A stretch of 64,000 bases of DNA. Origin: Plasmodium coatneyi (lineage: Eukaryota > Apicomplexa > Aconoidasida > Haemosporida > Plasmodiidae). Each line of letters starts with the position of its first letter. Positions within the stretch are counted from its first letter, which is position 1. The position numbers and the translations under genes were made by a program. Positions 1-13,383 of this stretch are shown here, piece by piece. Below the pieces are notes generated by a model that ran no database searches, was not told the origin of the DNA, and was given only the letters and a program-made list of their open reading frames with translations. The stretch covers positions 960,501 through 1,024,500 of the forward strand of contig NC_033558.1 in NCBI RefSeq assembly GCF_001680005.1, in the 5' to 3' direction.

Positions 1-716
1 GGTAACAAAGCCATGATTAAAGGGGTACTTTTATGCCATGCGGTCCGTCCTGTTAATTAGGTTTTTTTTTTTAATTCCTGTGTGAAAGCGCTTGTTATGC
101 CCTTTTTTTCATTTTGTGAATTTTATCGCAAGTTGGGCATGCTCATTGTGAACAGTAAAGGGGCGAACGAATGGGAACTTTCCTTTCGACGAAAAAAAAA
201 AAAAAAAAAAAAACGATCTACCACTGACCCGCCGCAGCCACGAGAAAGCGCAAAAAAAAAAAAAATTAACTAAAAATAAAGGAATGGCGACAAAATTTCC
301 CCGTTGTTCTAGGCGGAAAAAGTGACCCCAACTTAGTCTTTACAGTTGACCATTTTTGGCGAAGTCGATTCTCCAAATGAGCAACATCCTTCGAGGCAAC
401 CCCCGAAAGTTGGAGCGAACGCCTTAGAAAAAACCGCGTCATCGCTTTGGTAGTTTGCTCTTTCCCTGGTTAACGATGCTTTGTTACATTTTTTCCATTT
501 GAAAAGTTCCTACGAGCGCCTTTTCCCCGCAACGGTCAAGTAAAGATCACCTGCTAAGGATGGCTAGGAGCAAAAATTCAACCTCCGCTGTAGGACTAGT
601 ATGTAATGGATGTTCTTGCGTATCCTCACCAAGTGTACTGTTCCGTTAGTTTACCTAGCACAACCAAAAGTGTTGCTCCCCTCCACCAGATATAATGCCA
701 ATCCCACTACCCCAAA
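1..716. other. gene-free left edge, upstream of the small zinc-binding gene
   Basis: No supportable coding region here. It holds a 22-A run (192-213), shorter A/T runs and ordinary mixed sequence. It is presumably 5' flanking DNA of the plus-strand gene beginning at 717. The 63-codon open frame at 82-273 is mostly poly-lysine from the A-run and is not credible. Confidence 0.6.
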
Positions 717-1587
717 ATGAACGAGCGCATTATAAAAGAAAAGTTAAAAGCTTCAGTTAATCACCTGAACAAGAGGAAGCTAAAGTTTGACCTGAAAATA
801 TTCCCCATAAAAAAAACGGTGTACCAAATTTTTAACATTTTTTCCAAAGAATTAAAAAGAAAGTTGAGGCAAACTTTGATAGAGTTAAAGAAGAGGAAGA
901 AGAAGTGCGACGTCTGTTCGGCACCAATTGATGTCTTCACTCCATTTCTCGCTTATGAGATTGACGTGAACAACACGACGTTCTTGTTTCGTAGGATAGA
1001 GGTAAGTGACGCGGGGGCTGGTTAAATGAAAAAAGGAGAACATGCAATTTTTACTTCCGTTTCTGCGTCTGCGTGGTTGCATATGCCCAGTTTGTGTGTC
1101 TCCCACGTGTGGAGGGGGTACACCCGTAAAATGCGCCTCGCAAATGAGATGCACCTAACATACCGTTAATGCCGACCCCGTACACGCTTCCTTTTAGGCC
1201 TACTGCTCCAAATGCCTTGAAATAAAAAACTTCACCCAGTTTTCCCGCGAGCTTTACCAAAATGTAGACGCCGAGGAGCTCCTCAACTTCGCCCCCATGT
1301 ACGAGCACTACTATCAGGTGAACAATTTAGAAATGCATCAGAAGAATATCCTCCAGAATGACATAAACAACTACTTCTGCGTATCTGTGCTGGCGAAGAA
1401 CTTAAGGTGGACGTGCTCCACGCCGCACAGCACCTTCGATGAATTTTTAGAGTTCTCACTACGCAGTGTAGAGGAAGAAGAAGGACCCACCGTGAAGGAA
1501 GATCTGTCGAAGAAGAGAAAAACCGAGGAGCCAGGACTGGCCGACATTTTAAACAACGCCAAAAGGAAGAAGGTTCTCAGCACGTAG
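717..1587 (+). CDS. small conserved protein with paired CxxC motifs (putative zinc-binding)
   Basis: Two exons, 717-1001 and 1198-1587, joined by a phase-0 intron with a GTAAGT donor and a TTTTAG acceptor; the product is 224 residues. Exon 1 alone runs into an early stop, and exon 2 continues the same frame cleanly, which supports the splice. The N-terminal 60 residues are basic and helical. A CxxC pair at C64/C67 is followed by a second CxxC at C98/C101, about 30 residues apart, as in a zinc ribbon; the intron falls between the two halves. The middle is mixed and the C-terminal tail is charged and ends in a lysine-rich stretch. I do not recognise the family: the spacing would also suit a Vps39/Vps41-type C-terminal zinc finger or a nucleic-acid-binding ribbon. 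It converges on PRP8. By synteny it should match the gene next to PRP8 in P. falciparum. Confidence 0.75.
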
Positions 1588-2153
1588 AGGGCACACCTAA
1601 GTGTTTTTTTTTTTTTTTTCCACCATTGAATTAGGCGCTAGAACTGGTGGCAGGGAAGTGACCTGTCCGACCCTTCCCGAAGAGCTACCTGTTAAAAGCG
1701 CATATGTGCATGGTTCGCAAAATGAGGACGTCCCCATGGGGGAGTAATTTTGCTGCCTTTATGGCAATCCATCCTTTTGCAAGTTTCATTGTTTGGGTAA
1801 TTCATTCATTTATTTATTTTTTATAAAATTTTTTTTTTTTTTTTGCATTTATTTGCATTTGTTTGCATTGCCCCAATCGGGGGAACAACCGCCAAGTGGA
1901 CGGCCCTCGCCTCATTTGAAATTCGCAAATTTTTTTAATTAATTAAACGACGGGAGGGGAATCTCCTTTAATTAGACCGTGTACAAAAGAGTACCCTATT
2001 CTTGTCTGTATATTTTTTTGAAGTTGTGATAAAAATGGGGTGGGCAAAGAAGTTGCTCACATAAACATATAATACAACGTGCAATACAAAAACTGATGAA
2101 TAGCGGAACACCCCGTTGGGATGTATGAATGCTCCTTTTGCACAGCTTGTTTA
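1588..2153. other. convergent intergenic spacer with T-runs
   Basis: These 566 bases separate the stop codons of the small zinc-binding gene (+) and PRP8 (-), so both 3' UTRs and polyadenylation regions should lie here. Poly-T runs occur near 1604-1619 and 1828-1843, with AT-rich blocks around 1800-1850 and 1925-1950. No gene is seen. Confidence 0.6.
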
Positions 2154-5100
2154 TCAAATGAAGGACGTCTCGACGTCGGCCTCATCCCCTTCATTCTGGT
2201 CAAGCAGGGAAAACTGGAGAAAGTGGTTGGGTCTGTGTATGTCTGAGTAAAAGGGTTGTGGAATATCCAACAAAGCGGAATATTTTTGATTGTTGTTAAA
2301 TTTGATACCCATGAGATTGTAGTTCCATATGTTATCATCGGGGATTAGGAAGAAACCAACAAAGACATTGGATAGTAGGATTTGAACTTGCTCATACAGA
2401 TTAGTGGCATTCGGGTAGGCATACAGATCAGCTGAGTTTTGTTTGCTCTTCGCAAATGTATACCCATCATCCGTTAATTTGTAAGCATTAATAGTACAGC
2501 TACCTGGTGTAAATGAACAAGTAAGAATTATCGTTTTGTTTTTGTCCCATATTTTGGAGAATTCTCCACTGTCTTCATTTGCATTCTCCTCAGGTGCAAC
2601 GTCTTCATCAGAGTTGGTTCCATCTGTTTTTTTCTTCTTCCTGGCTTTACACTCTTGCAGAAATGACAAATGTGCAACCATATCATAGGTCGTTAAGTGG
2701 TTAGATGTGTTGGAGCAGTTGGTTGTTTGGGTGTGAATCCATCCGAGGAGTTCTAAATTGTCCAAATATTTACTTGAGGGCAAATAATTTGACAGAGTGA
2801 CAGATTGGTAGTTTCCAATCTGGGGGGGGATAAGAATGCACCTGATCTCCTTCACATAGGAGTTGTCAGGTGGGGAGGAACCGTATAGAAATCCCCCAAT
2901 TTGTATTTTCAAATCGGAAATGCAAATGAATTTTTCGAGTAAATTTTTGGCAATGACGTAAGTGTAATCGTTAATGGAGCTGATGGTGTTGACACCGCTG
3001 TTGCTTCCGTCAGGTACACTCTTTAAAGAAGTATTATTCACATAAATATTTTTTGTTCTAAAGAGTAGGGAGTTATTGGCAAGGTATCTGATTTTCCAAT
3101 CCGTCTTTGTTGTGAATGTTTGCTGTTCATGAGGGGATAACGTCGAGACGATCATTTCGGTTCCATGCTTGGTGGTCGTTTTGGACGTCGTAACCTTCAT
3201 TTGCTGTTCTATGTTATCTAAGTTGTTTTTTTCCAGTTCTGCAATTTGCTGCCTCTGTATCGATGGGGGTGTTATTTCCATACCTAGGAGGATGTCCCTT
3301 ATTTCGTTCTGCGTTAGCGAGGCGATATGTACATTGTTTCTCTTCGCATAGTCGTTAAGAATTAGATCTTTCAGTTGGACTTCTAAATTAATCCACTGGT
3401 TATTGTTGAAGGAGGGCCAGATATGATGTGGCTGCGTTACTATGTTTTTATTCGGTTGCAGGAGTATTTTCGTTTGCTGTGGGTTTATGTGTAAACTTCT
3501 CAGTATGAGAATTAGCCTACTAAATGCGGTGAAGGAAGAAATTGTGTTTAGCCAGTCGTCATACAAATTGAACAGAAGCATCTGTGGTTGGGTTGCCTTT
3601 AAGATGAGGTCTCCTATTTTGTTCAACTTTAGTAAAGCTTGAAACGGGAGATTCAACTCCGTTCCTTTGATTATAATATTTGGGAAATCTAGCAAGTGCA
3701 CTTCCAGCGGGTCTAGCATTCCTTTTCTGGTTACGATAATTTGTTTTGGTTGTTCTTCTATAGGGAGAGACCTAATTAGGGAGGCTACTTCTTCTGCCGT
3801 CTTCCATTTGGCTAGCTGAGATAAACGCTTCTGCCCAATCCATACAGACGTGTGGATAATTTTTAAAAAGAGCTGTCCTGTTTTGGGGTTCAAAATGAAG
3901 ATGGCGCCATTAATCGGCTTGGTGGTAAGATTTCCTTCAAACGTCTTATGGATGGTAACTCGGTAAACGTTGGTGTCATCCACAAACCAGATGGTTTGCG
4001 AGGAGAAGAGCTCATTATAATTTTGCGTATTTAGGTACGGTTCTGTGGGTTCAGAGGAGTACAGTTGAAGTCCCTTTCTGATTCTTTCCCTCAGTACGTA
4101 GAGAGATGGATTCGACTGAATAATTTTCTGCAGCGCCTTCTGCATCAACGGTTTGAGATTATTAAACCAGTTGCCATAGGCGGAATATAGGTTGTATGCC
4201 AGGTCCACTCCTATTAGGACCCCCGTGAGGCAAGGGTATATAGATAAATTATCTGTGGTGTAATCTAGAAACTTGGCTCTGCTGTACCTTTCAATGTCAT
4301 GCGAATCGAAGTCTCCCCATCGGAGTTGAATGTCAATCCAGTACTGGTTGGACGTGTAGGGATAAGACCCCAGGGCTATCGAGCTGTTCGATTTAACTTC
4401 CAAATTGTTCAGAAAAATATTATCATCATCTGAGAGGAGGGAAGGCTTGGAAATGCCCCATTTGTAATTGGCAAAGAGGAGAATATCGGCACAGGAGCTA
4501 TTCATTTTGTAGGACTTCCTCGGGTGGATGGTCTCCTTTTGCACCGTTTCAATTTCTAACAGGTCCGAATTTAAGTCAAACACTTGACATACATCCATGA
4601 CGAGCGATTCGTGAATCTTCTGCCAGAGATGTGCTCTAAATATCTGGATCAGTGATATTTTCAGTGTGGGTATTTTTCCATGCATGAATATACCTGTTAG
4701 ATCTAACTGCACTTGGAACCCTACGTATACATTTGCACGATTAATTGTTGGGGACCACCACAGGGTAAATCTTCTGTTGGGAATTTGATTCAGTCCACTT
4801 CTCTGTGCATTGGTTAGCTTCTTATATTTCATGGATTCTTCAAACCCGCTGGCTTTCTCCCAGAAAAGTCCTTCCCATGTGGGGAAAAAGGTTCCTTTAA
4901 ATAGCGTGTGCTCCAATATCCCTTCAACTCCCCCCAATGCTTGAATCATATCCGTTCGATAGTTGTTTAGATTCCACAGCTTTCCATCGTGTCTCTGGTT
5001 GGTCCACCAGAAGGGGTTACTCTTTATAATTTGATACTGCTTGAAAAGTTGTCTTATTCTCCATCCCTTGTCGTAAGCCAAAGTATGTCTATCCTTTTGA

Positions 5101-8100
5101 AACAGGGTGTTAATTCGGGGGATACCTTTATCCCAAGAATCTTCCAAATCTTCCAAGGTAATTTTCTTATTTTGATTGTGGCATTCGTTTCTTTTAAGTG
5201 CGTATTCACACCATACACGTTGGCTCTCTAGAAATTCACTCTCCCAGGTGGAGATATACCTGTACAGGTTGGGGATTAGCTGGTCCTCTTCGTGGGAAAG
5301 CCCAGCTCTAAAATGGGTAATTTTCCCGCTGTCCGTTTGCTTCATATAACGTAGATCCGATTCTGGGATTAATATATGTCCCATGGAGAGCATTCCCAGG
5401 CCACCCAATTCCTTAGGTGTATAGAACACGACAGGGGGAAAACGAGAAGGCATCTTTGAATTTAAACCTATCTTTATACGAGTTTGTATTTTATTTTCAC
5501 ATTTTACGAGCAGGTCTAACAGTTCCTCTGTGTCTAGGACGGCTTCCCTGAAGTACGTCATCAATCCGATGAGGGTGGTGTTCCATTTGTTTGCAATTTT
5601 GGTAAAGGTAGTACTTCCAGATGACATTAAAATTTGCCTGACTCGATTTTCAAATCGTTTCATACTATTTTCCGACACTTTTAGATACGCCTCTGCGGTT
5701 ATTTCTTTGGTAACCTCATTTTGCAGCTTCCATGTGCCTTCCTTTTCGCTGGATGATATGACCACGTTTTTTTCTCCTCCTCCGGATTGTTCTGCATTTG
5801 TTGTAGAGGAAGCCTCCTTACTGGGGTCCTTCTTTCCATACTCGTTTATGTACGTGGTGTACATGTTAATGCCGTAGGAGAGTTGTCTTATTTTGGGAAG
5901 AATACGCACCTCAAATCCGGCAATGGTAAATAATAAATTCGGGTTATCCTTCGAATAGACGCTGACGAAGGTGTTGTGATGATCCCAATCTAGGGATGTT
6001 AATGATCTGGGGATTCTATTTTGGATTTCCCAGAATGTTGCTCTGCCTAGGTTAACGTCATGCTTCATTTTCCTCATTCGGCAGTCTCTTGGCCAGCACG
6101 TCTTGTTATTATAGCCAACGATGTTTTCATTATTTGGGTCTGGATTTTCTGTTAAAAATTTTTGAATCAAATCTTTGGATTCTTCATTGGAGAATTTGAA
6201 AAGGATCCAAATTTTATCTACATATCTGCAGTACAGTCTGATGGGGTGTCTGGTCTCTACCCGTACATTCTGGAAACTGAGAAAGGGGTTCACGTCGTTG
6301 TAAGGACCAGCAATGTCATACGCTCTGGTCAATCCTAGGATGAGTAAATCGATAATAATGGTGTAGTATTGAAATACGAAGGAAGAAAATTGCAGTCCCC
6401 GAATAATCCCAAAGGAGTTTATATGATTCATATCCTTAAAGGTAATGTTTGTATTATTCTTCGCCGTTATGTAGTCTGCAATATTGTGGTCCACAATTAA
6501 GCGTAACAATCTGTTCAGGAGGGTTAAATCGATTTTCTCGTATATTTTACTAAACTGTGTTTGCAGCATTACAAGGCATTCATTGTTTTTTGTTTCCCAA
6601 ATGTTGTGCAGATTGTTTATCCCCTGGCACATTTTATAGACTAGCAATGGCTGCGGTTCGTTGTCTGAGGGTTTGACCCAATTAGGGAATAAATTTCTCA
6701 GGTCTCCCTCATACCATAGGTACTGGTCTAGGTAAGCGTCTGTAATTTTTTCTAGCGGGTCCACTTCGTATACGGGTACTAAATGCGTGTACAAATCTAA
6801 GAACGATATGGATATTTCCTTGAATGCTCTTTGTGTAAGTAGGTGCCTTTTTATTCTGGATAACGTTTCATAGGGATTGTCGTACGCCTGCTCTATGAAT
6901 CCGAGCTCTTCCCTCTGTGACTGATTAAGTCTATTCTTAACGGTGAAGGTTTCCTTCAGTTTTTCCAATGCTAGAATGAGTAACTTGGTGTCATGCTTAT
7001 AATTCAGTGGAGGAAAAGGAATGTGTGTAAATTTACGTGACTCGAACCAGTGAATTGCCGTGGTGTACAGAGCGACGGCTTCTTCTCCAGTGACATAAGG
7101 ACCATCCTTTAAGTATTCATGTTGCCTTTCCTGTTCAGCCTTCAGCCAGAGTCTCGTCAACCTACCTAGATTCTTCTTACACACCGTTTTGTCCACAGTG
7201 GCCCCTCTCTTAATCCTCTCCCTGTTATAATAAGTAGCGTTAATCCACCAATCTGCTTTCAGCTTAATATATCGAATGATCATATTTTCCACAGGGAGGG
7301 GTAACCCAACAACCTTCCATGGAATGTTGGCTTTCCAACACCTCCATGCTTCACTAAGGTGTTGCAAAATGAGTCTAGCTTTCCCTTTATTATTTTTCAG
7401 TCCAGCAGGTATCATATCGATTATATCATGCATGACAGCTGCTCTGAGTTCTAAATCGAAATGACTTTCAACCCTTTGCTTGGTAACCGTTTTGGCAATC
7501 CCTTTGGAGACTCTTCCCTCGAATTGTCTCGCCAGTAAGTTGCTTAACCATCTTTCCAGCAACGGGATAACCCCTCTGAGGAAGAAAATCCAAACTCTCC
7601 ACAGAGGTGCCCACAATCCACAACCAGGCCCTTTCCCCACAGACCCCGTATTAAACCTATAATAAATTAAATGCTTCAAATCTTTGCACATTCTTACTTG
7701 TCTCATAAGTCTGTACTTGTATCTGTACATTCCTGTCAGTTGACCCACGTGGGAAAATATATACTGTATCCCGTCGGCCAATTGGTACGCATCAATATTT
7801 CCAAGCCTATATTGTACATGCGAATCTACTATCGATTTAGTTAGTCTTAGGATTTCTCTGCATAGGTGAAAGGCGTTACCGAAACGAGACTTCTTCCTCT
7901 CCTTCGTGGTTAACGTTTTGACTGGCTTCAAATTGAAGTTGTAATCAAGGTGGAGGTAATTCAAATTCTTCCTATGGATTAGCAGGTTTAGCATGTTGTA
8001 TCCTTGTCTGCATACCTGCAGACCTACCTCTACCCAATCCATTTCTGTGCACTGGAAAAATTTCGTACTTTTAAATATTCTAAACAGATATTTTTTCTTC

Positions 8101-11100
8101 ATACTTTTTGGTCTCTTCGAGTGTAGATGATTTAACACCCAACATTTGAGCAGCTTCTGGTAGGACACCCTCACCTTCACAGGGTACTTGGTCGATATGT
8201 GTTCTTTGAACCAGGATTGCACAAGGGGGATGTCTATTCCTCTCCTTGTGTATCCACATTTCTTATTAAATGGGTAGGGAGCATGGTATAGTTGAATTCC
8301 GTTGATGGTTCTTTCCGTGTAGAGGGGGTACTCATGCAGCAGGGGCAGCATTCCGTACTGCACATTTTTGACTACTATTTTGAGCTTGCTCTGCGGGGTG
8401 GCTTCGTGCTGCTTCGGTTGGCGCTTATCCCCCCCGGAGGGTTCTTCCCCTGTCTCCTCACCACGCTCACCATCGTCATTGACATCATCATCGTTATCTT
8501 CATCCCCATCGTAGGGGTTCCTCCTCTTCTTGCCACCCTTGGGGTAGCCCGTCCTGGAGCTGTTATCCCCTGAGTAGTTCTCTATCGTGCTATTGTCTAC
8601 CTGGTCTTCATCCCTATACTTGCTGCTGCAGATGTTCGTATCGCTGTTGTCGTCACTGCTGCGGTGGTGCTGGCTGTCTTTTGCCCTACTTTTACCGTCA
8701 CCATTCCTGTACGTTGTCCTGTCGCTGTTGTCCTGGTAGTCATCTGACAGGTTCTCCTCCTGGCTGGAGTGATAGTCACCTTTTTTGCCCCGCCTGGAGT
8801 GACGTTTATTATCCCCTCGCTTGGTTCTTCCTCCTTTTGTGTACTTTTCCCTCTCGTTTTTGTTAACCCTACCAGTTTTTCGCCTGGAATGGGATGTTCT
8901 TCCTTCTCCCCCACTACTAGCAGCACTCCCATCGCTACTATACTCACTTTCGTGGTCATCTGTGGAATGTTCCCTTGGGTGATTCTTACAGTGGGAAGGC
9001 ACCTTCTGGTAGTGTACCTCCTTTCTCGTAAAAATGAGATAAAATTCGTCCATATTTTTTTTCTCCCTCTCTGGGTTATCAAAATTTCTGATCTTGTAGG
9101 ATGGAATGGGATTGATGATAAGGTCAAAGTAGAAGGGGGGGAGATCAATGTCCTCCAATTTTATGTAGACACACATAGGGGAGTGATACTTACTGACAGC
9201 AATTTTTCTGGGTCTATTATTATACAAATAGGGGAAGGCTATTTTGTATTCCGTCCTAATTTGCTGGCGTATAATAATTTTATTAATATCGTTGAACTCA
9301 TTCCAGTCTTCATCGTCTTCGTAGATGTCTCTGTACAGGGGTTCGAATTTGGGTCCACCTGGTATGGCCATATTTAGCGCCTTGGCAGTGTAGAAGGATT
9401 TCAAATTGAATAAGTAAAAATAATTATCGTCCTGAAAATCGCTGAAGAGTTGGTTTCCTAATCTGTAGAGGACCCCCATTTGTTCCAAACTCAATTTATA
9501 CTTTTTATAGCTCGTTCCCAAGATATGGTTCCGATCGTATAGTAACGGTTTTGAGTCATAAAACCAATCGATGACACTTTTGTCCTCATCTTTGTCTAAC
9601 TTCATTTGTATACATTCTAACGGTTCTATATCTAGAATATTATCTGCGTAATCTAGTGGAGGTTCTTCATCATCGAAGGGAGGGAATCTCATTCTTTTGA
9701 AATGTTTCCTATCTCTTTTTTCCCTTCTCATCATGATCCACATGGTTCCCCACTGAGCAATATACAACGGATCTATGACGACGAAAATTTCATTCACAAA
9801 GGTAATGGCCCCAGTGATGTGATAAATCACCTTTGTATTTTTTATTTGTTCCCAAGGCATGGGTATATTTTCTAAAAGCTTAAAAACAGCATGCGGCACA
9901 TATTTCAAGGCACCCAAATAGACTCTCTTATCATATCTGTATTTTTTATTACTCATGTCTCCATGTTCTTTAACAATTTTTCTGAGATGCTCACATGGCA
10001 TTTCTTCCTTCTCTTCCATCACTCCAAATTTTTTTTTCTTTGAATATTTTTTACTATTTATCATTTTCCATTTTCGTGCCTTTTCTTTTACTACGTTAAA
10101 TTCAGTTGGCTCTGGAATGACCTCCTGTTCGACTGTCTTTTCTTCTATTGGTTCTTCCACTTGGTTATATTTCATCTTAGCATAATAGCTTTCATCATCA
10201 TAATGTCTCCTCCTTCTTCTTCTTTTCCTTCTTTCGCTTCGTGATATATATTCATCGTGCATGTCTTCTCCGTTGTGGTGCCTTTCCCCTCGCATGTAAT
10301 CCTCCTCATCGTTGTTGTAGGGATAATAATCTTCCCCTCCTCCGGTTTCGTTGAGGTACATTGGTGGGGGGAGGTGGTTCATATTGTTTCCGAACGGGTC
10401 ATTCATATTGTCCATTCCTGTTTGTGCGTAGTTTCCCATGTGTGCTCCACTGGGGAGGAAGTAGTACGGCATGCCATTCATCCCCGGTTCAGCGCCATTC
10501 ATTTGGTTTTTCATTTTCATCATGAAGGGGGGAGGGGGCATGTTCATCGGCATGTTGGGCATGAGGGGGTTCATATTGGGTGGCAGGTAGTTCATGTTGG
10601 GGGGTAAATTGGCCATGTTGGGGGGTAAATTGGCCATGTTGGGGGGTAGATTGGCCATATTGGGGGGCATATTTGGCGGCAAATTTGGTGGCATGTTGGC
10701 CATGTTTGGGGGAAGGCTGCTCATAAGCGGCGGCATGTTCATCATGTTGGGCGGCAAGTTGGACATGCCGGGAGGAAACGAATTTTTACCTTGTACGAAG
10801 CTCGCCCCCGTTGGTCCAGCTGCTGCTGGTGCTGGTGGAGTGGGGCCGTTCTTCCCCTTTTCCGGCAACTCGATCAAATTCGGGTTAATGTCGTACTGTG
10901 CCATGTTGTAGTATAGATTGTTAGGGGGACCCTGGATGTTACTAAAGAGGTTCATATTATTGGGTAATGGTGGGATTCCTGTGGGGGGCATGGGGCCTCT
11001 CGTCATGCCATTGTTATCTGCGTTATCCCCTTGGCCATTTTCGTAATTCTGGGTGTCACTTATGCTAGGGTCATGGTTGGCTGTGCCGTTTTCCTGCTGC

Positions 11101-11292
11101 TCGTCCTGTGATGCGGGGGAGGAGGAAATATGGAAAGCCTTTATCAGGGGGTAGACTAACCCCACGGTCTACGCAATTACCGCGGATCATTCAACTTCTA
11201 CGTGTGGCGCTCTGCACACTTGCCTCTCTCACTGTGCTTACCTCGTTCGAGCGATCTTCCACGGGCTGTTCTTGCCCTCCATGGTCGCTCAT
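2154..11292 (-). CDS. pre-mRNA-splicing factor PRP8 (U5 snRNP)
   Basis: PRP8 is the catalytic-core scaffold of the spliceosome, binding U5 and U6 snRNA and regulating the Brr2 helicase. Exon 1 (11242-11292) encodes 17 residues; a 136-base intron (GTAAGC...CACAG, phase 0) leads into exon 2 (2154-11105). The product is about 3000 residues against about 2335 in human. From the PROCN block onward, long stretches match the eukaryotic family almost residue for residue. In order: a disordered Pro/Asn/Met-rich N-terminus (about 20-340), the PRO8NT block (about 400-560), a charged insert (about 720-920), PROCN (about 930-1340), the RT-like large domain with RNA-binding segments, the RNase H-like domain IV (about 2365-2510), and a C-terminal MPN/JAB-like domain (about 2700-3000). 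The extreme C-terminus keeps the HRPxHFLxF element whose human equivalent is a retinitis pigmentosa hotspot. Several short inserts interrupt the core. Identification is secure; only the first exon is inferred. Confidence 0.98.
10530..10775 (-). repeat. Pro-Pro-Asn-Met repeat array in the PRP8 N-terminus
   Basis: Within PRP8 exon 2, read on the minus strand, a short coding repeat of about 21 bases encodes variants of LPPNMAN. Near-identical copies sit side by side at about 10580-10660 and decay outward into PPNL, PPNM and PMNM forms. The region is outside the conserved PRP8 core and is expected to be disordered. It probably varies in length between isolates through slippage. Confidence 0.85.
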
Positions 11293-13383
11293 TTCAGATG
11301 GGAAAAGGGGCGCTATCTGAGTAAGTTTAGCAGGAGAAATCTACCTGCTTGGAGGAGTAATATATCTCTGTATGCCCCTTTGGATACGAGGTACACTTGC
11401 ATGTGCTCTTTCGCAGTGGCCTCTTAACAAGGGAAAGAAAGCAGTATGCGTATGAACCAAGGAGTATTCACAAAAAAGGGAAAAGCAATTTTTTTTTTGC
11501 TTAATTTGAGATGGTGTTAAAAAGGTTTCTCACTCCGGTGAGGCATCATTTGTGCGAACATAGAATATGCGTACAAATGGTTAGTTGCATACGCGTGAAG
11601 GTATATATGGAAGCCGTTCATATATCCATATGGTGAGTACATATATGGAGTGGGCTTAATGCGTGTGGCCCTATTTATGACCAACGGGAAGGAAATTCCG
11701 CAAAATGACTGCGGTTAGGAATGCTCCTCTGGGTTGAAGCCCGTTCAGCAAAGTAACGAACTCGTGCGCAAGAAGCAGTTCTTCGATAACCATTCGCGGC
11801 AACGTACAAATGGGTTACATGACCGTATGCGCTACGTAAAGGTACATATTATACATACATATTGTATATACATATATGTATGCCCTTTTTTTTTGAAGAA
11901 AAAAAAAAAAAAAAAAAAGCGTTCATGTGACTATCCATATGAAATTCCCCTGTAATGTCGCTTGGCCAATTTGATGAATGGAAGGAACCGCGTACGAGTT
12001 TGCACTTGAAAGAGCACCTTATTTCCCGTTTATGTATATGTGGTCCGACATATATATGCGTGGTATGGGGGGCATACTATAACCTTTGTAGTGCCCGCCA
12101 CCCAACGCTGATAAGGAATGGTTGAAACGGTAAGGAAGCGTATCAACTGAAGGGACTCTACCTGCCTGTACGATTTTATTTCATTTTCCCATGGGCACAA
12201 CTACTTTAAGGTACACCCCCACGTGGAGGAAAAATGGGCCTAACTGCAATGTACACCGCTGGGACGACCTAACCCATGAACAATGAACCCACATTACTCA
12301 TCATAAAGGAAACAAATTGAAATAAATGGTAGCTGTGCTTAGCATGTGCTGCTTATGCAGCTATTTCGCATGTTTTGAAGGGATCTCCCTTTGATGGGGT
12401 AAGAAAAAAAAAAAAAATACCATATTTGTGACTTTTCCCCTAGGAAGTTCAACAAATTGGGGAGTGGAATTTTGGGGTTTCCACAAATTGGCCTAAAGTC
12501 TATGCGCCTGCTTGAGGCCCCCCAATTAATGTTTGCGCATTAGGTAGGTAAAAGTAAAGGCAAGGATGCGTATGCCACGAACGGGGAAGGGGAGCAACAC
12601 CCAGTTTGCACAGCTAAACCGTGCTAAAGGGGGATTCACGATCGGCGAGATATGCTATGTAAAAAGGATGTTGATCTGGGGAGTGGGCCCTTGCCCAGTG
12701 TCTCAACCTTGTTGTTCTACAACCATGCAGTGAAGGTTTTTTCCCCCCCGTCGCAGAGTACTTCATTTACGCATTCATTTTTGCGGACTTGGGAACAAAT
12801 GCGCTCCCCAAATGGAGGCTGGATGGAAGTGACAGCGAAACAGTGGGGACATGGAAATTCCCAATTATGTTGGTCCACGGTACCTTTTTGTGAAGAACCC
12901 TTGTGATTATATAATACCCCTTACTTATTTACCCATCTTAGGGTGTACAGCTTCATCGCATGGGGCTACAAATGTGCACGTACGTACTTTAGCCCTTCCC
13001 CAAAATTGCTATTCCCCTCAATTGTGCCTTTTAACGTGTTGTTAAGCAACACATGGAGTGACTCCTGTGAAGTTTCCCGTTCAAGTGTCGCGCATAATGC
13101 GAATGTGCAACGAACCGGTGTGTTTATCAAGGGAAATAAAAAAAATAATAAATAAATAAAATGAATTGAAATTAATTCAACTTAGCATAAATTCGAAAAA
13201 AATTTACTTTTTTTTAAGAGGAGTGTTTCCACTTGTTCATTTGGGGGAAGCTCTGAGCCGCGCTATTTTCCTGGCATTTTAGAAGTGCAGCAACCCCGAT
13301 GAGCTTAAGCAATGCCATGTTGAAGACATGCATGAGAAAAGCGCGGCTCAAAGCTTAGTGATAAAATAATTCACTTGGGAAAA
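11293..13383. other. divergent intergenic region upstream of PRP8
   Basis: About 2.1 kb with no credible gene. It contains AT-rich simple sequence around 11580-11660 and 11845-11880 (TATATG/TACATA blocks), an 18-A run at about 11899-11918, and ordinary sequence. It should carry the PRP8 promoter and part of the LISP2 upstream region. The overlapping open frames at 12652-13155 change frame and composition freely and look accidental. Confidence 0.5.

Noticed and set aside
8597..9377. 183- and 202-codon frames within PRP8
   Set aside because: They lie over the charged PRP8 insert in other frames; the PRP8 frame is continuous and flanked by strongly conserved sequence.
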